Shown piece after piece: positions 23,090-34,350 of a stretch of DNA of 64,000 bases (the first letter of the stretch is position 1; the number at the start of each line of letters is the position of its first letter). Location of the stretch: positions 79,280-143,279 of the forward strand of contig WEDG01003484.1 in NCBI GenBank assembly GCA_017591395.1, in the 5' to 3' direction. The position numbers and the translations under genes were made by a program. The notes below the pieces were generated by a model. That model ran no database searches. It saw only the letters and a program-made list of their open reading frames with translations, and was not told where the DNA came from. Origin of the DNA: Schistocephalus solidus. Its lineage: Eukaryota > Platyhelminthes > Cestoda > Diphyllobothriidea > Diphyllobothriidae.

Positions 23090-24250
23090 AAGCCAATCAG
23101 TGGTCAATTGCCCAAGCCAGGATGTGAATGCACAAGGTTTGGTACGCAGTCGCTAAATCGATACAACGATTGATTGAGTTCCCATCCGTGGCCCAGGCTT
23201 CAATTAATTCTCGGTTCGTCTTGTTTCCGGCTTCGGCGATTATCTTGACAGTTGTGAAGGTGAACTCATGGACCATTTCGTAGGAGTGAACAAAAACTTG
23301 CGATACTTCGTCGCCCCATTGCACAGCCAGCTTATATACATCTATCCACATTAAAGCATGCGTTGCGTCTGACCTGCGTATTTGCACTGCATAAGATGCA
23401 ATACACTACCCAAAATTGCTCCTTGGGATTTAGTAGGTCTTTCATTTTCATCACCTTACTGCTTATGGTAGCTTTGGTCGGTTTGTAATACAACTCCCAG
23501 TTCCGCTACAATGCGCATGATCACGTTTTCGATGTCCCTGATATTTGGCAGAGCGTTTCATATCCTTAATGGTGTTTCTGGTTGGATCCTCCGGGGCCGA
23601 ACCCGTAAGCATCAGCTTATAAATGCCTTCGGATAGCTGCTCCACATAAATTGGTCACGGTGATGTCGGGCCTCGCGGAATTTTTCCTCCAGCCTGCTGC
23701 AATGAGTCTGACTCCGTTTGAAGATCGTTCTCACACAGCTTTGTTTGTGAGCCAACGCGTGGTTGCGGTGAAAATTGAGGAGTTGTGTAGTGTTCGTTGC
23801 CTTCCTTCAAACCATAATGTGAATTTTTCCGTTGAGGTTTCGCTTGATAAGGACATCAAGGACAGACAGATATTCCTCTTGTTCCTCTTCCTTCGTGGAT
23901 TTAATGTCAGGGAAAATTCCATTGAGCAAGTTACGGAAGCCTTGCATGCGTGTTCTTCATGACGATAATTAACGTATGGTCAATGTAACGACACAAAAAC
24001 GTTGAATGAGGGCAGTGTTTTCAACCTCCTGTAGGACCAGCTCTGCCACTTAAGCGAATATCGAGGAGCCCTTTGGAGTCCCTTTGATCTGCGATGTTGA
24101 AAAACGTTTTTTGGCAAAATTCAAACAGCCTGAGGAGTGTGATTGTTGCAGATGGCCGGAAAATGTACAGTCAAAAAGTCGGTATACTGGTGTGACTGAA
24201 ACCTCACACGTAGTAATCAATATCACCATCAAAATATTTTTTGAAAACAT
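23090..24250 (-). pseudogene. Penelope-like element, second lineage: RT end plus GIY-YIG domain
   Basis: On the minus strand, from high to low coordinate: an RT segment with LRLFEFCQKTFF and KGTPKGSSIFA (motif B), then RYIDHTLII (motif C with YVDD decayed to YIDH), LPFLDV-like SVLDVLIKRNLNGK, RKATNTTQLLNF, SCVRTIFKRSQTHC, a linker, and a GIY-YIG region with WVVYCILCSA, HSYEMVHEF, KIIAEAGNKTNRELIEAW and INRCIDLATAYQTL. Several frameshifts and stops interrupt it (open pieces at 23097-23387, 23463-23645 and 24050-24250). The C-terminal 'NRELIEAW...INRCIDL' signature differs from the copies at 30.5 and 12.4 kb, so it is a separate lineage. The plus-strand open frame at 23651-23962 is only its shadow. 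Confidence 0.7.
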
Positions 24251-24259
24251 ATTTATGTA

Positions 24260-25470
24260 TTTCAGTCAATATTTAATCATGTATGTCATCTACCTAATAA
24301 TTTGGACGGAATTTTATTCATTTCAGTGTCTTTTAGTAGTTTTTTTTCTTATTCGATTCTAATCAGAAATGCCATCTGCGAGCGGAATGTTTGGCTTCAT
24401 TCGGTCGAGCAGCCGAGTAGAATAATTCTGATTTCACTTGCCGCTACTGCAAATATAATTATGGACATCGTTGTCACGTCCATCTGTTCTGTCAGTACTG
24501 CTGCCACAGCCTTTACTCGGCTCGAAGGAAAATGAATAAAAAATTCAATCGGAGGGATACAAAATTTTTACTTATTTGGATTGAAATAATTTTGACAGGG
24601 AAAAAAGTTCCCTGCAGTTTTGTTCTATAGGTCTATCGGTTGTTAATTTTAAATGCCTGATTTTTCTTAGCTAAGTTACTCCGAAGTTCTACCCCACCAC
24701 TGTAAACCTAATAAAAATCCGCATTGCAGTTTGTCTTACTAGGATCGAAGTGAATTTTTCAAAAGTAGGTTTGACTGCACTCGTTATCAGTTGTTCGAAG
24801 GCTGGTTAAATAATTCCTCTCTATCGATAAAATTACTTTAGATGTTTACGTGCTGTAAAGAAAACTCCTTTTCGTCCAATTACAGTTGGTTTGCCAAGTA
24901 AACTCTCGGAAAGGAGCAAAAAGATGCACTGCATGGCCTTTCCTTTGAATTTGAGCCCACTTTGTGATTAATTTTACACAAATAAGTACCCAAAATCCCC
25001 TTTAAAAATGGGTTCACTGTGCTCAAGTTCGCAATAGCGAGAGTTCTAGGGTGATCATTTAAAAATTAGAAGTGGCTCACCGGAGTATATTTATTAACTC
25101 GCTGAAATTTCGTGTATCTTTGTTGGCTCATTAGTGTCAAAACAGTAAACACAAAACTGCAATAGAAATTGGAGTTCATTTAAAAGGTAGTCGTCATATA
25201 CTGGATGGCTTTCTTTCCCTATTACTGCCCCAGTCCTTTGGTGAATGTTTGGTGGGTTTTAAAAGCATTCACACGGTAGACATTATGTTGACGGCGGGCA
25301 GTTGAGCCTCGGTTGAGGTTGATTGGTGAGGTTACCCCATCGTCTTCTCATCGGGTGAGCTCATTTTCAAGTAGTCCTTGTTAGATTTTCTTAAGTTTAT
25401 CGTAGCCATCATTTTTGCGCAGGTGATGACGCAGATCAATATGCCTGCGGATAAATCCGGTATCTGAAAC
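24260..25470. other. No gene recognised
   Basis: AT-rich; could contain the decayed N-terminal part of the neighbouring Penelope-like element, but no motif is clear. Confidence 0.4.
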
Positions 25471-25479
25471 TGCAGCTTT

Positions 25480-25720
25480 GAGCTGCCTGGACCAAAGGCT
25501 GGTCGCTCCCTTAAGTGTGGAAACCAAGCTAATATTTTGGTTCTAACCCTTTAGCTGCCCATTCATGCTCAAGTACGTGGGTCTGCAATTTTCCTTCAGT
25601 TTCTCGAAGTAATTACAGTCCTCGTTGTTGCAAGGTATTTGGTAGATAGTTTCCGAGGTAATAATAAGTGACCTCCTTAAGGCGTATCACACAGAGAAGA
25701 CCTGTGGGCTGTGGTCAACG
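25480..25720 (-). pseudogene. Penelope-like GIY-YIG remnant
   Basis: On the minus strand one frame gives VYQIPCNNEDCNYF and, after a single-base shift, RETEGKLQTHVLEHEWAAK. Together these match the first half of a GIY-YIG domain (Y-x-I-P-C, then Y-F-x-E-T, then a terminal E-H). Nothing of the RT is recognisable nearby, so it is a short relic. Confidence 0.5.
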
Positions 25721-27595
25721 AGCAATGTTACCGAATGGGTGTGGCATTTTATTTCAACTCTTTACAGTAGAGTGCGGAGGGAGTTACGTTTGTGAGGCAG
25801 AGATTGATGGACCCTGAAATGCTGAACTATACGCTTTGTCTTGGTGACCTTTCTGAATACCATATTTTACAGTTTCGCAGTCGCACCCCGTGGCAAAAGA
25901 CGTTGAAAAAGGAAATTGAGTTGAATAACTTATTGGTAATTGTTGTAACAGTTTCAAATGATTAAGTTAGTTGGGAAAGACAGTAATCATATGTCAGGGC
26001 ATACAATATAGCTTACTTTTGATATGTGATCATCCAACCAACTGGGCTAATCAGACTTTGAGAAATTTACCATGGAACGCAATTGTTCTTGTTCCAAATA
26101 GTGTGTTTGGTATTACTTATGACTTCCGCATACTTAAAATTCAGCGATGTTTTGCAGCTACAGACAGCGACTGATCTTCTGAAATGTTAACCGAGAGTAT
26201 GAAGTGTATTTTCGACAAATAAAGACCACTCAAGAGAGGTTATAATATCAAGCATCTCGCGAAACAAACTTATGGTTATCTAGATACACTAGGATGCCAG
26301 AGTTTTAATAAACTTGTTTTATACCGCCTACAGAACTCGTCTCTGTGAAAAATGAGTCATTAAGTATCATGCATTTTATGTGAATTTTCTATGCCAACAT
26401 AAAGAAATACACGTTATAAAAACCACGTCAAAAATACCCTATCTTTTATATGTTTGACAGCACATCAAATCTTCTCCATATCTTATGCTCGGCAAAGGCC
26501 ACCTGTGGAATCAAACAGTCTCTTATTATAAGCATTTTTAAGACTGCAAAATTTCCATTCAATGAGCATGCTATCCGTAGGTTTACTAAAGCCCTCATGA
26601 AGTAGAGGACACAGTCGGCATCCATTTCAACATTCTATGAGCACTATATGGTATTTTCGTAATTGCATAGAAATTTTCCTGTATTTCGTTGCATGAATAA
26701 CATTCCATTCGTAGATGGAAACTCAAAAATATTTTTAAAATCTACATGCGTCCTTCTTTCAGTATACAATTTGAAGATTATGTGATGTCCTATCAAAGCA
26801 GTATAAGAAAGAATATTTTTGTTTAATTTTCCTGTAAAATATATTTGAATATATAAAGGCATTTAAAACCATTAGAAAAAATGCGTACCACTTATGCAGT
26901 GGTATGCGGATTTATCAGAAAACAGAAGAAATGCATATACTGTCCAGTTTCCTGGTGTATCTTCCAGAACAGAAAGTTTTGCTGCAAGATAATAAATATG
27001 AAATTCCCAATTGCTTAATCTTTCCTAAACGAAAACGAGTTTCATAATTTTGGTTCACATTGCATGACATCGGTCACTGAGTGCAGGATGCGCACAAAGT
27101 TCACTTATATTCATAATAATGCAGTTAATGATGTAAGCTTAAAAATGAATACTTAAGGTAAAAACTACTGAAATTTTAAAGAGCTAGAAAACAAACACAG
27201 CAAGTTGACTGCACAAAAAGGGCTTTTCCTAGGCAATCTCGTAGAAGTCCTTCTGATGATCTACAGGGTCACCATTTAGCCGGTTTGGTTTTCATTGGTT
27301 GATGTACAACTGCAGATATCAACCAGACGATTGTTATTCGGCTACCACTTATGCAGATATCACGAGGAAGTGGTTATGTTTCATTCTTAGTCTATAAAGA
27401 ATATGCCATCTAGTGCTAAAACGTTATTCAAATGGGTACTGAACATGATGCAGAGCCAGGAACAAAATCCAAGAACGAGCATATACGATGTCAATTGAGT
27501 AAACACTTCAGACTTTAAAGATCGTTAAGGCATGGGAACTCAAAATACCACTTTCAGCTTAATCCCAAGGAATGTGCACATATCCTTAACACTAG
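25721..27595. other. No gene recognised
   Basis: AT-rich noncoding sequence. Two short open frames (25971-26174 plus, 26644-26862 minus) have no recognisable motif. Confidence 0.45.
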
Positions 27596-27599
27596 CCCA

Positions 27600-27780
27600 A
27601 TCCTTCTCCTTCATTCAAACAAAAAGTAACCCTTAAATCCGAGCCACTCACTTCTTTAATATACACCAATAACATTAGTTGGACAAGTATATTTTCTGCT
27701 TTTTAATTTCCTCAGAAATTAATCGTTAACTTGAAGTAAATCAGTCTATTTGAAGGTTTCTAGGCATAGACTGAACGTTT
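27600..27780 (+). repeat. Dispersed repeat, copy 1 (other copy at 40440-40620)
   Basis: 'ctgctttttaatttcctcag' and 'aaattaatcgttaacttga' align with 'ctgcttttcaatttcctcac' and 'aaattaatcgcttacttgc' near 40520-40560. The family is unknown. Confidence 0.5.
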
Positions 27781-27866
27781 CTATGAATATCTGGACCTCC
27801 TTCTAGCTACTACTAAGACATACCCGCATAATATGCATTATACTGCCAATAGGCAGCTACTAGTAT

Positions 27867-27971
27867 ATTTAGGCGTCACAGGTGGAACCATATTGATAGC
27901 AAAGGTACTAGCTTTACTGGCTTTAGCTAGTACCTGTGTTTTCACTATAGTTCCACCTACAAACCCTAAAT
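27867..27971. repeat. Foldback sequence with 47-nt arms
   Basis: Two inverted arms of equal length (27867-27913 and 27925-27971) surround an 11-base loop. By hand, 37 of 47 positions pair perfectly with no gaps; the innermost 11 (aggtactagct / agctagtacct) are perfect. The arm tip recurs near 40684. It could be a small inverted-repeat transposon or a hairpin RNA precursor. Confidence 0.65.
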
Positions 27972-28099
27972 GCATTTTCGCTGTAGCCTTTACATAAGTA
28001 ACGATTTACTTTTTGGAGGCAGGAAAAATCGATAAAAATGTTGAAACACTGAGTATGCGTGGAACCCTCTCCAGTCCGAAAGGCCAGGCGACCGCGACC

Positions 28100-28530
28100 G
28101 TGTACAAACCGGCAAAAAATACAATAAGACCTTGACACAACCAGCACTCGAGCCACATCAACTACGGTGCCGCAACAGAGAGGCTTGAGTTTTGAAGGTT
28201 GGAGTTGAGCTATCCGCCCCGCCGACTGCACTCCGCCAATTGCACCCAGTGGGTTGACCGCCTGTGCGGCCAATCTAGAATCTTGTCCTATGCTCACAGT
28301 CAATTTAATCCTACCACCCAGATTGCAGCTCATTCAAATGGATCCAGCCACCTTCAAGTTTGATGAGGCCGGAATTCTCGCCAGAAGTGACAACCGCGTG
28401 AGCCGTGAGATGCTTGAGTCATTGTTTGCCGACCCACAGTCAATTGAGAGTACAGGACACGGCCTTGGCTCTGTTCTATGGCCTTCCAAAAGTTCAAAAT
28501 CTCGAATCTATTTGATGGATGATAGATAAA
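28100..28530 (+). pseudogene. Penelope-like element, third lineage: C-terminal fragment
   Basis: The frame at 28254-28529 contains FKFDEAGILARSDNRVSRE followed by MLESLFADPQSIE, the conserved C-terminal block after the GIY-YIG core in one Penelope-like group. The same block, as FHFDEAEILARADNRITR, appears on the minus strand near 33860-33910, so both belong to one lineage distinct from those at 23 and 31 kb. Upstream to about 28100 the sequence has similar composition but no clean motif. It is 5'-truncated; the opposite-strand open frame is a shadow. Confidence 0.65.
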
Positions 28531-30450
28531 GTAAAAGGAGGGTTGAGTCCCATATGCAGAGTTCTGGTTGCACATAGACTAGTCGTTTTTGAGGTAAATT
28601 CGAGACATGCCGAGAAGATTGATTTATCTGTAATATTGCGTGTTAAACACATTTGCTTGAGTAAAAATTGCCAAAATTTCCAAAGCTTTTTAATATTTGA
28701 TAACCTGTCGCAGATTGACACCCACTCATGTACGAAAACTTTGAAATAACATTGAACAACTCTATGCGCAGTTAGAACTCAAAGGAAATAGTTAAAATTA
28801 ATATTGCTTTGTTGAGAAGTAGCAGCTTTTTAAAAAGATGGCTCGTTGCAAAAATGTGATAAATCATTGTATTTGTGACTAATAAATTTAAAAATAATTT
28901 AAGTCCAAATCATAAAAATACCATTTTTAGTATCTTAAAAGGACTTTAATTTCACCCAACGTATTTATTGTTTTTTATATAGGATGACAATAAGCGTCAA
29001 ATCATCCTTGCGGTCGCAAGGAATACTTAATGATTGTCTGGGTTTTCAAGCGATTAGCCGTAAATTTATATACCATTCTATTTGTTTATCGAAACTTTCA
29101 AAAGAAGGTACTTTTTAAATATTTAGCAAATAAGTGAGTTTTTGATATTCTTTCTAATACGGACGACTGTTTGCGTCATATATGTAGATTCATCCAAAGA
29201 TGGAAGCTCTTTGCTGAGAAAAATGAACGTCCACAAAAAAAGTTTGCAATTAATACGCCGAAGATCAATTGAACTACTTTCAAGCATAAGGAACCTCACT
29301 GAAAAGCGCTTTAAGGATATAGTAAACTGACGAATATATGCATTTTCCCAAGTTAAGGCAAGGTAAAATTGTGAAATATTGACTGTTTTTTGGCTTAACT
29401 TGAAAAAAGTGATACATTTTCACCTGAAAATGAGGAACTCACCTTTTGCTTTATATTAGAGTGTTTTTCGCTATATATGTTAAGTTAAATGCCCCATTCT
29501 AAGATTGCAAATACACAAAAGAATGCCCGAATATACATCAAGATTTTTCAAAAAATGCTAAGCTTCTCCCCCTTGTGTTTCTAAATCCCGGATTAGCGGA
29601 ATCTACGTTGTACAAAATAGTATCTTATCATCTGCTTCCAATGTAACATAGATTGTTCTAGGCATCCATCTCCGCATTATTTTGTACGTATTTCGTTTGC
29701 GGTTCCAATTTTTGACGTAGTAGGACAAAGTATCGGTAAACAAGTTTATTGCTGCGTTCTGTAGCAGGAAACGTTCGAAATTTGCAAAAATATAATTTTT
29801 AAAGTTGAATTCATTTCTTTTTTCGAGAAAACGATGCGATTATTAACAGTTAACTTCATCTGATTTTAATTGAAGGGATTTAAAGGATTTATTTAAAGCA
29901 TTTCATGCTAGTAATAATGATCTTTTATAAAGCAAAGTACAAAAACTATTAGTTTTTCTGTGATATTGAGTAACATAGGAAACTTCTTGGATATCCGGTA
30001 ACCTCCGATTTTACCAAAATCTTGCTCTGCTTCCCTTAGAAAAAGGCTCTCTGCGCATCAAACACGCTCAATAAACCAAAATACCAAGACAAAATGTATG
30101 CTAATATACTCAGTCAAATTTCGATTGCACTGTGTAATCCATAACTTTTATTTCATCAAATAGGATCGAAAGGTACTATATGCCATGCATCAATGGAGAT
30201 AGCACGCTCATAGGAACGCCCAACAAGGTGATAAGGTAAGCCATGTTCTAAATTAAAGGAAGGGTCAATAATTGTTAACTTTCGATAAATTAGCATCAGG
30301 CCTTTACATTTATATCACTGTGTAGATAAGTCAAATATGCGGGTAAGTAGAACAAATTGTACGGTTGTCAGGGTGGGGGAGGGAGGGGGAAAGAAACAAA
30401 ATTGAGGTCCGTTTTCGGATCATGGTCAAAGGAATGGTGGCCGCCGGAAC
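28531..30450. other. No gene recognised
   Basis: AT-rich. A perfect seven-base-pair hairpin (ccttgcg-gt-cgcaagg) lies near 29007-29022. No gene is supported. Confidence 0.45.
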
Positions 30451-30456
30451 AGGTAA

Positions 30457-30924
30457 TTAGATGAGGGCAGTTAAATTTGTGGCTTTCAGCCATGGTAATT
30501 GTCGTGCCTGTATAAAGTTCTTTTGAGCGCACAGGACCGGTTTGCGTAGCCTGATTGCAGCTGCTTCTGCCGTAGCCAACAGACGCTGTCCAAGGAATTT
30601 TGAATAGGCTAAGGGGACCTTGTTAATTATTCGGAAGGCCTCTTTGTTATTTAAAGGATGGCCTGGGTTTACCACATGCGCGAGGATAGAGCGGTTTATG
30701 TTCTTTATCTGATCCTTTCCTAACCATGCTGGAAGCTGTTCTCGTACTCTTTTGCACAAACACCGGCCCGTGCGACTAATATGTTCTGCCCCACAGGAGC
30801 AGTTAAAAGAATAAATGCACATTGAGGTGGTCTGGGCCGGCAGTTTGTCCTTGCCCTCTCCGTATAGGATGGGAGTAGTCGAGATCAGTACATGGGCATC
30901 AGCTACTGGAAAGGTCCTTAACAC
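30457..30924 (-). pseudogene. Penelope-like GIY-YIG endonuclease domain
   Basis: The frame reads MCIYSFNCSCGAEHISRTGR, VREQLPAWLGKDQIKNINRS, ILAHVVNPGHP and AAAIRLRKPVLCAQKNF before the stop at 30457. It is the same lineage as the 12.4 and 13.1 kb fragments. The second signature half should be YIG, but this copy has HIS (C-G-A-E-H-I-S-R-T), whereas the 12.4 kb fragment keeps YIGRT. Nicking activity is therefore doubtful here. The domain would nick the target and help prime reverse transcription. Confidence 0.8.
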
Positions 30925-31168
30925 AGCTTGGCTTAGGTGCCTTCGTAAGAGTTCACCTTGTGCGTCTCCTTAAAATGGGACCCCGATTAATAGTTGCTTC
31001 TTGTTTTCCGTTAGCTTTGGTAGTCTTTCAGTCATATTCTTAGCAATAAAATCTATCTGGATATCCATCCTGTCGAAAAGTGCTTTCTACAACCTTCGTT
31101 GTTGCTATCGGCCGAGCAGATCCTTTTCGGCCTTTGTGTCAGACAGCGCACTAAATTACGCTTAAAGT

Positions 31169-31792
31169 TCAGCGGTACAAAACTCCCAAAGTGGGTGTAT
31201 TGTCCGGATCATGTCTTCCGTCAGGCCTTCTACTCAGAAGCACGTTCAGGAATGGGAGCGATCTGGATTGTTCGTCTTCCAGTGTAATTTTAATTGAGGG
31301 GTGCGCCTTATTTATGGTATCCATTACAGCTGGAATATTCGTTTGTTCAGATGCAACCGCAAAGATATCATCCACGTAGCGCCCATAATATTTTAGACGA
31401 TTTATCTGCGGACGAAGCTGTAAAGCTTCCAGCTTGCCCATGAAAATATTCGCCAGACGTGGGTCAAGGGCTAAGCCCATAGCTACTCCGTCTATCCGTC
31501 TGTACAAGTTGTTGTTAAATAGGAACTGCACATTCAAGGTACATTTTAATAACAGTTTCTTGAGCACATTCACTGGTATTCCTATATCTTCTTGGCTGGA
31601 AGTAATGAATTCACATATGCAGTTGACTGTCTCCGTGACTGGCACATTCGTAAAAAGAGACGAGACATCCAGTGAATACATCGTCATGCCGTTCAGGTCG
31701 AGGTCCTTCAATTCTTCAACGAACTCAAAGGTATCTCCGTAGCTATTTAGCGCTAGCTGATCCTGTATGGGCTGAAGTGTTTCACTAACCAT
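31169..31792 (-). pseudogene. Penelope-like RT, catalytic half
   Basis: A 207-residue open frame containing motif A YSLDVSSLFTNVPV, motif B GVAMGLALDPRLANIFMG, motif C YYGRYVDDIFAV and the following SIKITLEDEQSRSLPFLNV block. Both YVDD aspartates and the motif A aspartate are present, so the active site looks intact. In motif B the usual GS/P residues are replaced (GLALDP). The first residues of this frame, up to about 31760, overlap the upstream piece and are likely out of frame. Confidence 0.85.
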
Positions 31793-32125
31793 TTTGCTAT
31801 CGCATGGTATGGTGAGTTCCTCGTATCTAGAATGGGATGAACAGGTGTGCCATCTTTGTGGATCTTTTGTAAGACGTACAATCGAGGTACATGCATTTCG
31901 AAAGGGCGGAGGCGCTCTAGGTCATTTTTGCTTATCAGACCTCCCATTTAAAGTCTTTTCAAACAGTCAGTCAGTTTTGCTTCTACCTTATAGGTCCGAT
32001 TCCTCTCCTTTTCTGTCATTATAAACTTTTCCTTGCCCGACAGAAATGATTGTAGTTTCTTAATATAATCTGTTCTGTCCATTAAAACGACACCCATTAC
32101 CTTATCAGGCCTCGTTATGAGGAAA
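31753..32125 (-). pseudogene. Penelope-like RT, N-terminal half
   Basis: From about 32125 the minus strand reads KDFLITRPDKVMGVVLMD, then DYIKKLQSFLSGKEKF, a nonsense codon just before 31947 (after TDCLKRL), and then PRLYVLQKIHKDGTPVHPIL and NSPYHAIAKWLVKHF. 'ITRPDK-G-VVLMD' and 'P-LYVLPKIHK-G-P-RPI' are hallmark blocks of Penelope-like reverse transcriptases. A frame change near 31760 leads into the catalytic half. Confidence 0.8.
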
Positions 32126-32544
32126 TCTTTGTTTTGCCGGAGATCTTTTTATTTCTCCATGTGTGACTTTGTTTAGTAAGTCTCGAAATTTCTGGTCACT
32201 GTTCAAATATTGATAAGAACAGTTAACTACCGTAGACTTAAGGCAGTGTACGCTGTCTGTCGAAACTGGCTGGAGGTCGTGTGATTTATTAAGGAATTTT
32301 TCAAACTCTGTTTGTACCTCTAGTTGGCTCGGTTTCTGACGTGGGCAGCAAAACTTCAGACCAAGTGATAAGGCTTCGATCGATGTTTTATCAAGAGATG
32401 TAGACGAAACATTGTGTACGTACCGACTTGGGTCTTCTGGGAGCTTCGGTTGTTGTCTGCCTTTGTTTTCACTCCGAAGCAGGGCAGTTATTTATTTTAA
32501 TTTCCTGAAATTTAGCCAAAGTCCTCCTATAATACGATCTGTTC

Positions 32545-32925
32545 CTGTCGGGGACACAATGTTAACTCTGAGACATATATAAATTCATTAGCGAAGACAG
32601 TGGACGTCAGCCCAAACAACTGGTTCATTTTCAGGCTATGATTAACGAGTTCATTCTGCAAGGCGACAATTTATGTCATAGGGACCCAGTTTTGAAAGCA
32701 GTAAAGGCGTTTTTCTGTTGAATTCAACGTAGGTATGATTTAACTACTAATACAAATTATCTAACCCTGAGGAGAGGGATGGATAAAAACATATGCGAAT
32801 AAGCGAACCTACTCATTCATTAAATCAGCTTTTTTTTACTGCCGCATACTATACCTATTAGATTTACGAAAAGGCGAAGTCATGAGAAGTTTATAAAAAA
32901 AAACGGATTAAGTGGCTGGAAGAAG
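32545..32925. other. No gene recognised
   Basis: AT-rich spacer between the Penelope-like element and the AGT microsatellite. Confidence 0.4.
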
Positions 32926-32927
32926 TA

Positions 32928-33120
<193 letters not shown>

Positions 33121-33189
33121 TAGGCGTATGGTTGTCTGAAAACCACGCCCTTTTAATACTGCGCCCCTTGGGCCCCTTACTACTCTTTT

Positions 33190-33300
33190 GTGTGGCTGTG
33201 TCTGATGATTGTTTCGAGAGAGCATCCGAAACGTCAGGTTAATAAAGCTCTTGTTCCAGCGATCGTATCTCCTTCTTCGCGAACACTTTCTGGAATTCGC
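33190..33300 (+). repeat. Possible Penelope-type terminal region with degenerate hammerhead motif
   Basis: CTGATGA (33202-33208) is followed after 19 bases by GAAACGTC (33228-33235), the compact ending seen in hammerheads of Penelope-like elements, then 'aataaagctcttgttccagc' and 'gatcgtatctccttcttcgc'. The base of stem II and stem I do not pair well, so it is at best decayed. Confidence 0.4.
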
Positions 33301-33839
33301 CTCCTTGCTTCTATTAGCATACGCCTGTATCTAGCAGACTAAAGCCTTGAATTTTTACAAACGGGCAGGATGCAATTCCACACACGCAACGAGGGCTTAC
33401 TTTTGAGCTGCTAAAAAAAGCAACCTAATTTAATGCTTTGTTGGAGACTGCAAACCGGAGAGAACTAAGTTCCGGCGCTTTAAAAATATACTACTATAAA
33501 GAATAAATTTTAGGCTAGGGGCTGACACAACCAAATCCTTAAACAAATCTTCTTAATGTAATTTCATCTGAAAAATATTGCCTATGTTCATTGCTTATGG
33601 TCGTATATGATGCGATGGTTACTCGTTAGGCCGCGTACGAGCCGTTAATTGTTCAAATCTCATCACCACTCTCGATTCCTAGCCTGATGAAAACGGTAAT
33701 TCGGCCCACTGTTCCTGGAAACTTTGCCTACCCTCGTCATCCCCCGAATGGCTATTTACGTTGCCTAGGCAACGTCTCAGCACATAATATGGAGCCGGAA
33801 GGTCAGTGCGCTTGGTAATCGATTACGTGCCGGAAAACT

Positions 33840-34349
33840 AAAATTTAAGCAGCCTGCGGGTGATTCGGTTGTCTGCCCTCGCGAGAATTTCAGCCTCGTC
33901 AAAGTGAAAGGTTAGCCGGGTCCCGTCAGATGAGCCACGACCTGAGTGTTAGCGTCCTTTCGAACTGCTGCCGCCTGTTCAACCATCCACGTCCGGTGTA
34001 GACTGTCAGATTTTCTGGCGTATTTGCTTTTTCGGCAACTGCACCAGATTCACTGAATGACTCCGGGCGTTTCGTGCTGCGGCTGTGTGTCTTACGCTTC
34101 ATTACTTGCTTCTGGTTGGTGTGCAACTCCAGCTCCTAGTGGTGTGACAAGGTGGTTAAAGCTTTCAGATATGTTCTTGGCGTATGGTAGCATTCGCCAA
34201 AAGTAAGTATTGTTTGGTCTCTCGCCTTGCTTGCGCATGTACTTGTCAACAAAGTTACATAGGTGGCCAGTTGCTCTGAGTATCCGTTGAAGGCATTGCA
34301 ATTTGGCACCATCGTTTAGTGGTCCACTGCAGTAGGTCGTGGCATGCAC
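33840..34349 (-). pseudogene. Penelope-like element, third lineage: linker and GIY-YIG fragment
   Basis: On the minus strand, 34349-34092 gives LQCLQRILRATGHL and YFWRMLPYAKNISESFNHLV then PLGAGVAHQP, matching the block between RT and GIY-YIG ('LPY-K-ISE...LG--VAH-P'). Further on, in shifted frames, come TGRTW, DANTQVVAHLTG and FHFDEAEILARADNRITRRL near 33960-33855. The last block matches the fragment at 28254-28529. The GIY half is largely lost. Frameshifts near 34100 and 33930 make it a relic. Confidence 0.6.
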
Positions 34350-34350
34350 G

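Larger units (their letters stand above)
30457..32540 (-). mobile_element. Penelope-like element, best copy
   Basis: Read on the minus strand the protein runs from an N-terminal block (PSRYVHNVSSTSLDK, EALSLGLKFCCP) near 32450 through a reverse transcriptase to a C-terminal GIY-YIG domain ending at 30457. This RT plus GIY-YIG order defines canonical Penelope-like elements. It is broken into at least four frames by small indels and one nonsense codon, so it is not expected to be active as sequenced. No terminal repeats were identified. Confidence 0.85.

Noticed and set aside
23651..23962. Plus-strand 103-residue frame
   Set aside because: Antisense shadow of the Penelope-like RT on the minus strand.
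27923..28333. Minus-strand 136-residue frame
   Set aside because: Overlaps a recognisable plus-strand Penelope-like C-terminal block and has no motif of its own.
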